A stretch of 64,000 nucleotides of DNA from Paraescarpia echinospica (Eukaryota > Annelida > Polychaeta > Sabellida > Siboglinidae): NCBI GenBank assembly GCA_020002185.1, contig CM034544.1:5593554-5657553 (forward strand), written 5' to 3'. Shown in pieces: positions 47,998-60,019 of the stretch. The translations under genes were made by a program, and so were the position numbers. Every line of letters begins with the position of its first letter. The stretch's first letter is position 1. The notes under the pieces are model-generated. The model worked only from the letters and a program-made list of their open reading frames with translations, made no database searches and was not told where the DNA came from.

Positions 47998-50900
47998 CAT
48001 TCATGTGTTGATTTTCGGCAAAGTTGAGATGGTATTTTGACTGAACAAGTGCCTTGAAGAAAAGAGCAAGAACTGGAGACTGCGTTACATAAGAACTTAC
48101 CTTTACTTTACTTAACACCTCTATCTATCTATCGCCAGGTGTGAATCGCCAGGTACGCATCAATACAGCATTATTATAAAAATTAAACATTTATACAGAG
48201 CAAACTAAGGCAATGCAGAGTGAACAAAACTGCTTAATATCCAAAACGACAGCAAGAGAATTTGAACACAGTTTCTCTCAACTGATAATTTTATGTTTCA
48301 ATCACTATGCCACCGTGCTCAAATAAAAGCAATATAAATAAAAACATCTTTCAGAAGTTGACAACTTTGTAGTACATCATACCTCAGACAGTGTCTGACA
48401 GAAACTTACCTGTCCCAATTCTTCGTTGAGGTCGGAGGTCAAGGCTTTGGCAGGTTCGTTGGTGAAAGGGTCATACATATGAACGTCCCATTGGAAGAAC
48501 TTGGACCCCAAAAACTTTTGAAGTTCTGCAAAAAAGCAACATGTTATACGCAAGTGCAAATAACATATAACATACGTGACCTGTGCAGCAAACTGGGTAT
48601 TAAGTTTGCAAACATGTGAAGTTGAGTTTTCTATATTTTTATTCTACTGGCTTCGAGCTTTAACATGACCCCTCATTTATTGAAATATCTTCAGTAGTTT
48701 TTAATTTATTACTTAGAAGAAAGCAATAAATTTTAAAAAGTAACGTTTTCAGACAAAAGGTTTTAAATTTGGGCTAAACGGAAAATCAATACCCAAAGCA
48801 ACCATGCATGCAGCATTTGATCAGTTTTGCATTATTTGCTGAGGAAAATGCTCCAGATGTTGAAAGATAAGATTTATTATGGTATGCATTTCTACCAAAA
48901 TCACAAAATTTATGAGACGTGACCAAGACAGCTATTTTTGGCCTATGTGCAGAAAAGGGCAATGAAATGTACTACCCGGTTCCCTGTGGCTGGTATCATA
49001 TCTGACAAAATGCAATGGTTCAGGCCATCAAGTTCATGTTGGTGTATGGATTTATGAGTTTCAAGCTATTAAGAGCAACATTTTCGTTGGTTGCTAGGGT
49101 TCATGGATACAGCCATCCCATGCGACAGTTTACGCATCTCACATAATTGAACAACAGGATATCAGAAGACTGTAAAGTGTGATAATTTAGATGGAACTTT
49201 CAATATGTTTTTATCACTAAGCTTTGAATCTAGTGTGTGATTGGTAGAAATTAAATTATAACGATGGATCCTATAATCAAAGTTGGCATTGGAGATCGCT
49301 GTGATAGTGTCAGGTGCTGCTGAAATGGGAAGTGTACATTAAGTATGGCAAGTAAGTTGAATATGGTCAGGTGCTGCTGAAATGGGAAGTGTACATTAAG
49401 TATGGCAAGTAAGTTGAATATGGTAAGTAGAATGACACTGACAGTACAACAACTGAAGCTGCAAGTTTGTGAGAACATCTGTGTTAGAAGAACAACAAGA
49501 ACAAAGAGGGTAGACAGAAGAAGGACGAATGACCTGAAAAAAGAGGTTGGAATGCAATGCAGTGTAACAGGAGGATTAATGAGAAGCCTGATGAGATGGA
49601 CAGGCCACTTGGAAAGGATGAATGCCGGAAAAATAGTGAAGAGAGCAGAGGTGGAACAACATAAAGGACACAGGAAAAGGCTACAGCTGAGCAGGGAGGA
49701 CCGCGTGAGGAGGGACATGAAAAGATCAGGGGAGGATGGAAGATGGAGCGATGGAGAGAAAACGTTGGAAAGAAAAACAAAGCAAGTGGTTCAGCAATTT
49801 TATACCTGACCCTAACCCCTGTACAGCAGGGAACATGGGGGAGAGCAACAGGTGAGGTTGAACTTACCTAGTGTGACATACAGAGATATTGGAATGATGT
49901 AGTTTGAGAGAACCATGAAAGACAGGAACTCTTCTATCACTTCCACCACCTACAAACAGAAAGCAACTAGCAATCATGCATCATATTGACATTTGTATTA
50001 AGATAAGGGGTCATCTCAGAATGTTGATGTCTGGTATCAGGCAAAATTGTTTCATTTGGGGGAGGGGGTCTGAAGCAGTTTCAGTTTCGTCTGGTGTTGA
50101 ATGCTGCTTGGGGGCTGAGGCCAGATGAAAGTAATTTCGTCTGATATCGGACATCAACATTCTGCGATGATCCCTAACCTGAAAGGGTTTAGGGCACAAT
50201 GTAATGAATATAATTTCAGAAATTTTGCCTAAACTGGGACTATATGTTTCATCAGCCATGTGGTAGGTTGGTACGGTTTATAATTTATATGAAAACGTAA
50301 CATATCACAATTTACATCAAGTAACTTACTTATCATTGCAAATGGCCTGGTCACAATGCAATAACAAGACAAGTATATCAAGCATGGAACAAGGAAAGGT
50401 CAAGCAAGGGTCAAACATGGGTCAAGTAAATGTCAAATAAGGATCAAGTATGGGTCAAATAAATGTCAAGCAAAAGACAAGCATGGGTCAAGTTAATGTT
50501 ATGCACAGTTCAAGTAAATGTCAAGCAAGAATCAAGCATTGGTCAAGTAAATGTCAAGCATGGGTCAAACACGGGTCAAGTAAATGTCAAGCAAAAATCA
50601 AGTATGAGTCAAGTAGATGTCAAGCATGGGTAAAGCATGTTTCAAGTAAAGATTAAGCAACAGTCAAGTAAATGTCAAGCATGGGTAAAGCATGTTTCAA
50701 GTAAATGTCATGCAAAGGTCAAGTAAATGTCAAGAATGGATCATGTAAATATCAAGCAAGGATCAAGTAGATGTCAAGCATGGGTCAAGCAAGGGTACTC
50801 ACATTGAGGTCGGACTCTGGGTAGGGCAAGTACCACATGCGAGAGTGTGCATTCTCTGGCTGCTGGTAGAAGTTGTATTTGAGGCCAACCCAGATGCCAG

Positions 50901-53900
50901 AGTATGACACAAGGAAGACAAGGAACCCCAGCAAGTACATGTTCATGCGTCTACAAACAGAAAGTACTTTCATTATCAGATACCAGCATGTACATGTTCA
51001 TGTGTCTACAAACAGAAAATGCTTTCACTATTATAGATTTTTATTTGATTATTAGTATTAGACACCAGCAAGTACATGTTTATGTGGCTACAAACAGAAA
51101 GTATATTCATTATCAGATATCAGCAAGTATAATAATAATAATAATAAAGGTTCTTTTACCGCGCGATCTCTAACTAATAGTAACTAATCAATGCGCTCAC
51201 AATATAGAAACAGTATATGTTCATATGTCTACAAACAGAAAGTATTTTCACTACTATATATTTTATTTTATTTATTAAATACCAACAAGTACATGTACAT
51301 GCATCTACAAACAGAAAGTACTTTCACTAATATAGATTTTAATGTGATTATTAGATACAAGTAAGTACATGTTCAGGCATCAACAAACATAATGTATTTT
51401 CCCTATTAGATACCATCTAGTACACATTCATGTGTCTACAAAAGTACTTTCACTATTAAATACAAGCATGTTCATGCATCTACAAACAGAAAGTACTTTC
51501 ACCATTATATATCAGCAGATATGTGTTCATGTGTTTACAAACAGAAAGAACTTTTAATATTAGATACATGCAAGTATATTTCCATGTGTGGAAACAGAAA
51601 GCTCTTTCAGTATTATACATTTTTATCTGATTATTATATACCACCAAGTATATTTTCATTTGCTTATAAACATAGCCAGTAAGTATGTTCATGCATTCAC
51701 AGAAAGGTTGACATAATGAAAATGCCATCAAAGACAATGTTTGCTCAACACCACTGCATTCTGGGACTGTCTTTTAATCACAGCTGCTCTGAACGTACTT
51801 TTCAATGCGAGAGAACTTAGCCTTCCCTGTCATGAAATTGAGCGAGATCTTTGTATCTTGCCCAGTGTAGATGGCGAAACCTGCAACATTCATCAAAATT
51901 GTTGTATATCAGATGACGCAGTTATCAGTATATATGCACAGCAAAGTGCGGGTCCAGAGAGGGTAGGCTAGGGGGTCCAAAAATATAACCTGTAATTGCA
52001 CCCCTTCATTTATTCTTTCTGCCATTTTAATCTTAACTGTTAATTTTTGTGTAAACTGTTTACAGCAGAACATGTATGAAATGTTGTGATATGAGCATTT
52101 TTTAATACTTATTTATATATTTAATAAAAAATGTCAGTGCTGATTAAGGGAACATTTCCGTTTCTAAAGCAACGTTTTAAATGAACAAGAGCATGGCGGC
52201 AAACAATGAAGAGGAAGACCAAAATTGAGACGGAACGATATAAGGAGGGCAGGTACATGTGAACAGGTAAGAATGGAAGGTCATTGCGAACAACAGACAG
52301 AGATGAAGGGAAATAACGAGGTAAGTAGAAGAAGTTACTGAGTGAAGTTCTTTAATCTTGAAGACACTGACTCTCCAAAGACAAAGCTTGTGTGGTTTGG
52401 AGGGCCATGATCGCCAATGCCTCTGACAGACACGGCACTGCAAAGAAGAGAGCGACTCACCAAAGACAAAGCCTGTGTTCTTGAGCCGGGAACTGCGCAG
52501 TAGGAGGTTCTCTGGCCCAAGAGCCCTGACCACGTGACCTCCACCTGTGAGGTAGATGGTCAGTCGGCCGACAAAGCGGTAGAGGTCAGCTGTTGGTTGC
52601 TCACACTCAGCCAATGCATGCAGTTCATTGAGACTTTCCACATCGTCACACTTGCGTGTTTCCATGACACTTGTGAACCGCTGTCATCCAAACACACACG
52701 CTTTAATAACTTTAATAATAATACAATATCTTTATTCAGGATAACCCAACTAATTACAGTGAAAACTATTAAAATATACACTGGACTTCTTCAAAGTGGG
52801 GTCCACATATACACATAGTCACTCATATACTTTATAACATATAAAATGAAATTTGAATAAAATGACATGGTAAAATCAGTGTCTATTATAAGATACATGA
52901 CAAAACAGAGCAGTCCATAGTTTTGCTCTTTATACAATGGTTAAACAAGTTCACACATTCAATTCAACTCTGAAATATCTACGTATTCGGACACTCTACG
53001 TATCGGATCTGAGCACCCAATTTCACAACTTTCAGTACCAGTTTTCAGTAATTTCGACTAACTTTCTGTCATGTAAATTTTGCTATAACAAAATTCTGCT
53101 TCTAACTCTACTCAATGGGCATGTGTTTTGTGAACTGAACACATCAGAGCGAATATCATTGCCAACGCTGTGAACGATCGTGAATTCCTCGTCGCACACT
53201 AACTGACATGGTAATTTGACGTTGGTCTACTGTGCTATGTAAGATGACCACAAATTTTTAGTTCTGGTATGTTTTCCTGTGGTGCTTTGGCAGTTTTGGA
53301 ATCAACTTTTCGTCTTGCATCTGGTGTCGTGAAATATGTGGTTGTAAATTAACCTGGCTGCTCGTGCACTGGGTTTAGGAAATGAGTTAATACGTACAAA
53401 GAAGCCCACCAGGTGGCAGCATGTTTTCCTCAAATAAAATGTTTCCGTATTTGGAAAGGCGCGATTCCGTAACAAGACGAACAATTCCATTCCATAACAA
53501 ATACGGACAAATATGGATGGTGCACAGGTCTGCTGTATGTTTTTTGATACCTTAAAAATTGACAATTCAAATTATTTTGTACTGAATGTTTTTGGACAAA
53601 TGTTACTGGCATATGTCCAAATGCATACAGTACATGATGACTGTATGGTTTTGGATATTATTAATTATTATTATTTGTTGTCCGGATACATCAGTGATCA
53701 CAGTACTACCGGTATAATAGCGACTATGCATTTGATCAATAATATTTTACATTTTAAAATCAAGTATATTTGTACTTGAAATTGGAAAGTGGAAAATATT
53801 TGTATATGATTGAAGTAAACACATCTGACCCCTGGTGGTGATCCGAAGCAGCAAAAGGTCAAGGTTACCTTATGGTTCGTCTCTCCATCAAGGTTGGCCG

Positions 53901-55189
53901 TTGTAATGTAACAGACGCCATCCTGGTTGTCTGACGATAGCAGTATCATGTCACAAGGAATGGCATGGTTGTTATGCACCTGCACAATGTCACCAACCTA
54001 TAATCATGGAAAAGTGACAGTTAACGTGTAACCATGGCATCATGACAGTTAAGTGAATAATAGTAAGCTAACTTCTTTTGCACCTAAATCCTTCGAAAAC
54101 CAAGCTCAAGAGGTGGACCTTTCCTCCATCTGTCTGTATTTCCCAGCTCCCTTCCTTGCCTTCCTCTCCTCCCTTCCTTCTCTCTTCCCTTCCTCCCCCT
54201 CCCTTTCCTTCCTCCATTCCCTTCCTCCCTTCCTTCCCTCCTCCTCTCCAATCCTCCCCTCCCTTCCTCCCTCTCCCTTCTGCTCAGCAGTATATCCCAC
54301 TCCCTCCTCCCTTCCCTCCTTTTCCTTCCTCCCTTCCCTTCTTTCCCCCACACTTCCGTCTCCCCTCCCTTCCATCTCCCCTCCCTCCCTTTCCTTCCTC
54401 CCCTCCCTCCCTTCCTTCTCCCCTCTTTCCCTTCCCTTCCTTCTCCCCTCCATCCCTTTCCTTCCTCCCTTCATTCTCCCTTCCCTTCCTCCTCTCCCTC
54501 CCTTTCTTTCCTCCCCTGCCTTCGTCCTCTCCCTCCCTTCCTTCTCCCTTCCCTTCCCTTCCTCCCTCTCCCTTCTGCTCAGCAGTATATCCCACTCCCT
54601 CCCTCCCTCCCTCCCTCCCTGCCTCCAATATTTTCCCCAGTTCCCTGCCTCTGCCCCCCATCCCTATCCACCTGTATTTCCCTTCACCATCCCTCTCCCC
54701 CTTCATTCCCCCTCTCTCCACCCACCTGGATGTCCCGTGAGTGTACTGTCTCTATGACTCCTCCCCGGAGTACATGAACATGGCGACTGTTCACCTCGGC
54801 GTCAGTTCGATGTCGCAACACGTCCTCATAACCCTGGCAACACAAACTACAGTTACCATGGCAATTAAGCCTCTGTATCCATGGCAAATAGTATTGGGAA
54901 TCGATTTGAGAATATATTACTTGTACTTGTACAAATGCAGAAATATTTTATCAATACTTATCAATGGCATAGACATGTTTACCAAAACCATAATTATATT
55001 CCTGCACAACAGGGGCTGGTTTCATGGAGCAGACTTAATGTTACGCAGTTAATTAGCGTCACATGTTTCGTGTAATATCCAATGTTTGTTTCTATTAAAA
55101 TAAAACGCATCATTTACTAATACAATTACGATATCATTAAGAACATTCTTAGCTGCTTCATGAAATCGGTCCCAGGGCATCAGTGGCAT

Positions 55190-55220
<31 letters not shown>

Positions 55221-57123
55221 TCTACTTGTACTGAACCATTGGTGACATCCTAATTTCTGCCTTCACACTTTTGTATGCATCTGTAAGTTTAAAAATTGCA
55301 TTGTTAACATTTATCAAGGATTGGGGACAATACATTGTACAACGTTCAGTATTCATGCAACAGATGTAGTTAACAACGATGGAACTGTTATGACATTTTG
55401 AGATGGTACTATTAGACTGGCATCTAGTCATGTGACCATGCACCTGTTTGACGGCCGTTACAATGACGACGAACATAAGTGGTAGAATACTTGTGACCGG
55501 ACTGACGGGCGAATCGATGACCAACTGTAACAAACAAAACAAGTATATATTTATTTTATATACGGTAATGACTGTACGCACTCAGATACTTAAAAATAAT
55601 TAAATTATCAACTGCCAACAAAAACATCAGATGTACGCAAACGTATACGAAGATATTACATTTTTAATGAAGGGATTTTTTAACTGTCCTCAGCACTCTT
55701 ACCAATTTAGCAACATGTGTTTTCGAATGGATGCTAACTTGTAAACTTCCAATATAATGATATCTGAAAAATACCAGGCGTGTGGAGCAAATAGACTGTT
55801 AATATATATAGGCTTAAAAGGACGTATAGCTCACAATTGTTTGAAAGATGTCGCTAAAGATCGCTATAGTCCAGTTAATCCAGCAGGCAGTGACGGGCAG
55901 CTATGGGCGGCTAAGGGCAGTTACAGGCAGCTATGGGCAGATAAGGGCAGTTATGGGCAGCTATGGGTGACTAAGGGCAGTTAAGGGCAGTTGTGGGTGA
56001 TTGCGGGCAGCTACGGGCAGTTATGGGCAGCTATGGGCGGTTAAGGGCAGTTACGGGCAGCTATGGTGACTAAGGGCAGTTATGGGCAGTTATGGGCAGT
56101 TATGGGCAGTTATGGGTGATTGCGGGCAGCTACGGGTAGTTATGGGCAGCTATGGGCAGCTAGGGGCAGTTACAGGCAGCTACGGGCGGTTGGTGAGCAT
56201 GGCAAATTGGGCTGTCACAAAGTAGTTGGGTGTCTATGCGGTAAAATAACCGAAAAAAGAGTAACTTGAAGTAGGTCATCTCTATGGTAACGGTGGATCT
56301 TACCTCAATACAGGCGACACACAGGAAATAGAAGTTTGCGATTCGATGAAACTGCTCAAAGAGGTTCTTTGGTATAAAATTCCATGCTGTGTACTGGAAG
56401 ACAAACAGACATATATACTTTTGTTAACCTAACAGCATTTTAAAATTAAAACAACCAAAATTATATAGATCAAGGAAGACTCCCGTTTATAGACACAGAA
56501 TGTCACTAACATGGGCAAAATCTGTCATCAACAAAACAATAATTACAACACATATGTGATTAATATTGTTTATATACAGCTACATTTAAACACAACATTT
56601 ATATCAACAAAAATATTAAATAAATAAGAATAATAAAAATTATATTTCAATGTTAAAAATAATTAATTATACAATCTTGATAAGGTCTATACATAAACAT
56701 GTAAGAAACCAGTAAGTCACATGTGTAAAGAACTATTCTGTCTAGTAAACCAGTTGCACACAGACACACATGCACATGAACAAACACACTTGCATGCACG
56801 CATGCACATATAAACACATACACATGCACACACATGCAAACACACATGTACACACACACATGTACACACACACACATGTACACACACACATGTACACACA
56901 CACATGTACACATGCACACACACACAGACACACACACACGTCACAAACACACACGTACACGTACACACACACACACACGCACACCCCTAAACATACACAC
57001 ACACCCAACAGATGGAGCCAATAGATACCTTGGAAGAGATGACCTCGTTGGATATGTAGGTGGTTGGCACAATGCCATCATCCTGTGGACACGGCTTGTT
57101 TCCCACGCAGATGTTCCGAAACC
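47306..57123 (-). CDS. ATP11: ATP11-type P4-ATPase, copy B (partial, 10 exons plus broken exon k)
   Basis: Same N-terminal exons as copy A in the same order and phase: 57029-57123, 56304-56393, 55444-55524, 54726-54833, 53869-53997, 52461-52680, 51799-51880, 50803-50950, 49868-49949 and 48410-48525. The one exon difference I found is a synonymous Gly codon in exon d. Exon k survives only as 87-bp array units; its body and all later exons are absent, replaced by the gap. It therefore encodes the N-terminal segment, TM1-4 and actuator domain, but no complete P or N domain here. Either an allelic haplotig or a true duplicate; near-identity favours the former. Confidence 0.9.
48410..48525 (-). 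CDS. ATP11: ATP11 copy B exon j
   Basis: Same as 8863-8978, ending [10 protein letters not shown]. Confidence 0.94.
49310..49423. repeat. 57-bp tandem repeat, two copies
   Basis: Counterpart of 9,763-9,933 with one unit fewer. Confidence 0.95.
49426..49809 (+). pseudogene. Non-LTR retrotransposon ORF2 C-terminal fragment (copy B)
   Basis: Counterpart of 9,936-10,319 with a few substitutions (A/V, R/K and N/D changes); still open. Confidence 0.65.
49868..49949 (-). CDS. ATP11: ATP11 copy B exon i (TM4)
   Basis: Same as 10378-10459, including [11 protein letters not shown]. Confidence 0.94.
50385..50796. repeat. GTCAAG minisatellite (copy B)
   Basis: Counterpart of 10,895-11,306 with the same length and few substitutions. 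Confidence 0.85.
50803..50950 (-). CDS. ATP11: ATP11 copy B exon h (TM3)
   Basis: Same as 11313-11460; the flanking degenerate acceptor array is also present (50,930-51,730). Confidence 0.92.
50930..51730 (-). repeat. Degenerate exon h acceptor array (copy B)
   Basis: Counterpart of 11,440-12,240 with no length change seen. Confidence 0.8.
51799..51880 (-). CDS. ATP11: ATP11 copy B exon g
   Basis: Same as 12309-12390. Confidence 0.92.
52461..52680 (-). CDS. ATP11: ATP11 copy B exon f
   Basis: Same as 12971-13190. The dead-donor duplicate is also present, at about 52,372-52,402. Confidence 0.94.
52985..53385. other. Insertion of about 380 bp specific to copy B
   Basis: Between exons e and f, copy B carries about 400 bp (starting GTATTCGGACACTCTACGTA) where copy A has about 20 bp near 13,493-13,515. 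Net difference 378 bp. No coding, no clear terminal repeats. Confidence 0.85.
53869..53997 (-). CDS. ATP11: ATP11 copy B exon e (DGET)
   Basis: Same as 14001-14129, with NLDGETNHK at its end. Confidence 0.94.
54138..54725. repeat. Polypyrimidine/polypurine tract (copy B)
   Basis: Counterpart of 14,270-14,965, about 108 bp shorter. Confidence 0.95.
54726..54833 (-). CDS. ATP11: ATP11 copy B exon d
   Basis: Same protein as 14966-15073; one synonymous GGG/GGA change. Confidence 0.92.
55444..55524 (-). CDS. ATP11: ATP11 copy B exon c
   Basis: Same as 15680-15760 ([16 protein letters not shown]2). Confidence 0.92.
55885..56190. repeat. GGGCAGTTAT array (copy B)
   Basis: Counterpart of 16,115-16,560, about 130 bp shorter. 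Confidence 0.92.
56304..56393 (-). CDS. ATP11: ATP11 copy B exon b
   Basis: Same as 16671-16760 ([16 protein letters not shown]). Confidence 0.92.
56755..57008. repeat. CA-rich microsatellite (copy B)
   Basis: Counterpart of 17,115-17,382 with small length changes. Confidence 0.92.
57029..57123 (-). CDS. ATP11: ATP11 copy B exon a
   Basis: Identical in coding sequence to 17398-17492 ([11 protein letters not shown] to ISSK). Confidence 0.85.
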
Positions 57124-57249
57124 CTGGATGGGTCTTAGATGAATACCCCTACAACATTGCGTAGAAAGATTTTCACAAAAATCTACAGTACTGCAGTCTT
57201 CTTGACCACCACAATTTGCACGATTGAAGATGACATGACCGAACAAAAC

Positions 57250-58800
57250 CTAATGTGTCCCAACAGTACCCAATGCAGCCCATCATGAACCAATGCAGCC
57301 CAACTATACATAATGCAGCACACCATGAACCAATGCAGCCCACCATGAACCAATGCAGCTCCTCATGACCCAATGCACCACCCGAAGCAGCCCAACATTA
57401 CCCGATACAGGCCCAGCATGACCCAATGCAGCCCAACATGTCCCGATACAGGCCCAACATGACCCAATGCAGCCCAACATGTCCCGATACAGGCCCAGCA
57501 TGACCCAATGCAGCCAAACATGTCCTGATACAGGCCCAGCATGACCCAATGCAGCCCAACTTGTCCCGATACAAGCCCAGCATGACCCAATGCAGCCCAA
57601 CATGTCCCGATACAGGCCCAGCATGACCCAATGCAGCCCAACATTACCCGATACAGGCCCAGCATGACCCAATGCAGCCCAACATTACCCGATACAGGCC
57701 CAGCATGACCCAATGCAGCCCAACATTACCCGATACAGGCCCAGCATGACCCAATGCAGCCCAACATGTCCCGATACAGGCCCAGCATGACCCAATGCAG
57801 CCCAACATTACCCGATACAGGCCCAGCATGACCCAATGCAGCCCAACATTACCCGATACAGGCCCAGCATAACCCAATGCAGCCCAACATGTCCCGATAC
57901 AGGCCCAGCATGACCCAATGCAGCCCAACATGTCCCGATACAGGCCCAGCATGACCCAATGCAGCCCAACATGTCCCGATACAGGCCCAGCATGACCCAA
58001 TGCAGCCCAACATGTCCCGATACAGGCCCAATGCATGATACAGGCCCAGCATGACCCAATGCAGCCCAACATTACCCGATACAGGCCCAGCATGACCCAA
58101 TGCAGCCCAACATGTCCCGATACAGGCCCAACATGCAGCCCAACATTACCCGATACAGGCCCAGCATGACCCAATGCAGCCCAACATTACCCGATACAGG
58201 CCCAGCATGACCCAATGCAGCCCAACATTACCCGATACAGCCCACGATGTCCCGATACAGGCCCAGCATGACCCAATGCAGCCCAACATTACCCGATACA
58301 GGCCCAGCATGACCTAATGCAGCCCAACATGTCCCGATACAGGCCCAGCATGACCCAGTGCAGCCCAACATGTCCCGATACAGGCCCAGCATGACCCAGT
58401 GCAGCCCAACATTACCCGATACAGGCCCAGCATGACCCAATGCAGCCCAACATTACCCGATACAGGCCCAGCATGACCCAATGCAGCCCAACATTACCCG
58501 ATACAGGCCCAGCATGACCCAATGCAGCCCAACATGTCCCGATACAGGCCCAGCATGACCCAATGCAGCCCAACATTACCCGATACAGGCCCAGCATGAC
58601 CCAATGCAGCCCAACATTACCCGATACAGGCCCAGCATGACCCAATGCAGCCCAACATTACCCGATACAGGCCCAGCATGACCTAATGCAGCCCAACATT
58701 ACCCGATACAGGCCCAGCATGACCCAATGCAGCCCAACATTACCCGATACAGGCCCAGCATGACCCAATGCAGCCCAACATGTCCCGATGCAGCCCAATA
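57250..58800. repeat. 41-bp minisatellite (copy B, long allele)
   Basis: About 34 regular units against about 7 in copy A. Some truncated units near 58,030, 58,130 and 58,240. Minus-strand frames reading GHAGPVSGNVGLHWV are by-products. Confidence 0.96.
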
Positions 58801-58984
58801 AGACCCAGATTAATTCAATAACTTTAAAAGCTTAACTAGTCAGAACAACATTAAATAATTAATTAAGTTTAACTATTGTGTGTAATATCCATATATACAT
58901 ATAATTGTATATATATAAAACAGAAAACAGTGGCATCGGAACGTGGTAAATATTGGGGGATTGACAGGATGCAGCTCAATATAA

Positions 58985-59125
58985 ATATCCAGATCTGGAT
59001 CCAGAGCTAGATCCAGAGCCGGATCCAGAGCGAGATCCAGAGCCGGTCCACAGCCGGATCCAAATCCAAATCCGGATCTAGAGCCAGATCCAGATCCAAA
59101 TCCGGATCCAGAGCTAGAGCAAGAG
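58985..59125 (-). repeat. 12-bp GAGCTAGATCCA array (copy B, short allele)
   Basis: Only about four or five units; minus-strand frame of 122 codons (58873-59241) against 302 in copy A. Confidence 0.9.
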
Positions 59126-59239
59126 CTGGACCTCAACATTTTGCTGCTGTTGGACATATCATCAGAGAATTGGGAGATGCTTTTTGAGATTAAACAAAAA
59201 ACATCTACAAAATTCACAACATAATTCATTAATTGTGAC

Positions 59240-59620
59240 ATATAACATACAACTCTAAAACATGTAACGTATAACCATAAAACATGTAACGTAAAACCCT
59301 AAAACATGTAACGTATAACCCTAAAACATGTAGTGTATAACCCTAAAACATGTAACATATAACCCTAAAACATGTAACTTATAACCCTAAAACACCTAAC
59401 ATATAATGTTAAAACATGTAATGTAAAACCCTAAAACTTATAACCCTAAAACATGTAATGTATAACCCTAAAACTTATAACCCCTAAAACATATAACATA
59501 TATAACCCTAAAACTTATAACCCTAAAACATGTAACATATGACCCTAACACTTATAACCCTAAAACATGTCATGTATAACCACAAAACTTAAAACCCTAA
59601 GACATGTAGGATATGACCCT
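59240..59620. repeat. CCCTAA minisatellite (copy B)
   Basis: Counterpart of 19,030-19,460, slightly shorter. Confidence 0.9.
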
Positions 59621-59832
59621 ACTACATTTACCATTGCATGCATGCTTGAGCGAATGGATGGCATGTTGTAGAGTTTAGGCTGTAAGCAGGAAGTGTTATA
59701 CAAAAGAAATGTTATGTTTATATCTCTCATTGTGACCAATTATAGTCATGAGGTCCCCCAATGGTGATGGTGATTCACAACTGGGCTATAATGGTCACTG
59801 TTCAAATAACTAGAGGGAGCTAATAAATGATT

Positions 59833-60004
59833 ACTGGGGTGGGGTGGTCAGACAGTTTGAGTGCTGTAATGTTGATCGAAAGAACTGTGGTTCAAATCCT
59901 GGTACCTCAACCCTAACCGTTTGACTCCTGAGTCTTTTGGAAGAGACTTTGTAAGTCATTGTTCCCTTGTATATGGTGTCTATGACAGGGGAAGTCAAAG
60001 ACCC
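59833..60004 (+). mobile_element. SINE-like unit (copy B)
   Basis: Counterpart of 19,665-19,862 with the same GGTTCAAATCC B-box-like sequence. Confidence 0.4.
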
Positions 60005-60019
60005 AAGGACTCACTACCT

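Noticed and set aside
47362..48027. Plus-strand frame of 29-residue repeats ([14 protein letters not shown])
   Set aside because: Antisense of the ATP11 87-bp array; the minus strand carries the conserved DKTGT coding.
57304..58645. Frames reading GHAGPVSGNVGLHWV repeats as a repeat protein
   Set aside because: Read-through of the 41-bp minisatellite, whose unit is not divisible by 3 and is open in several frames.
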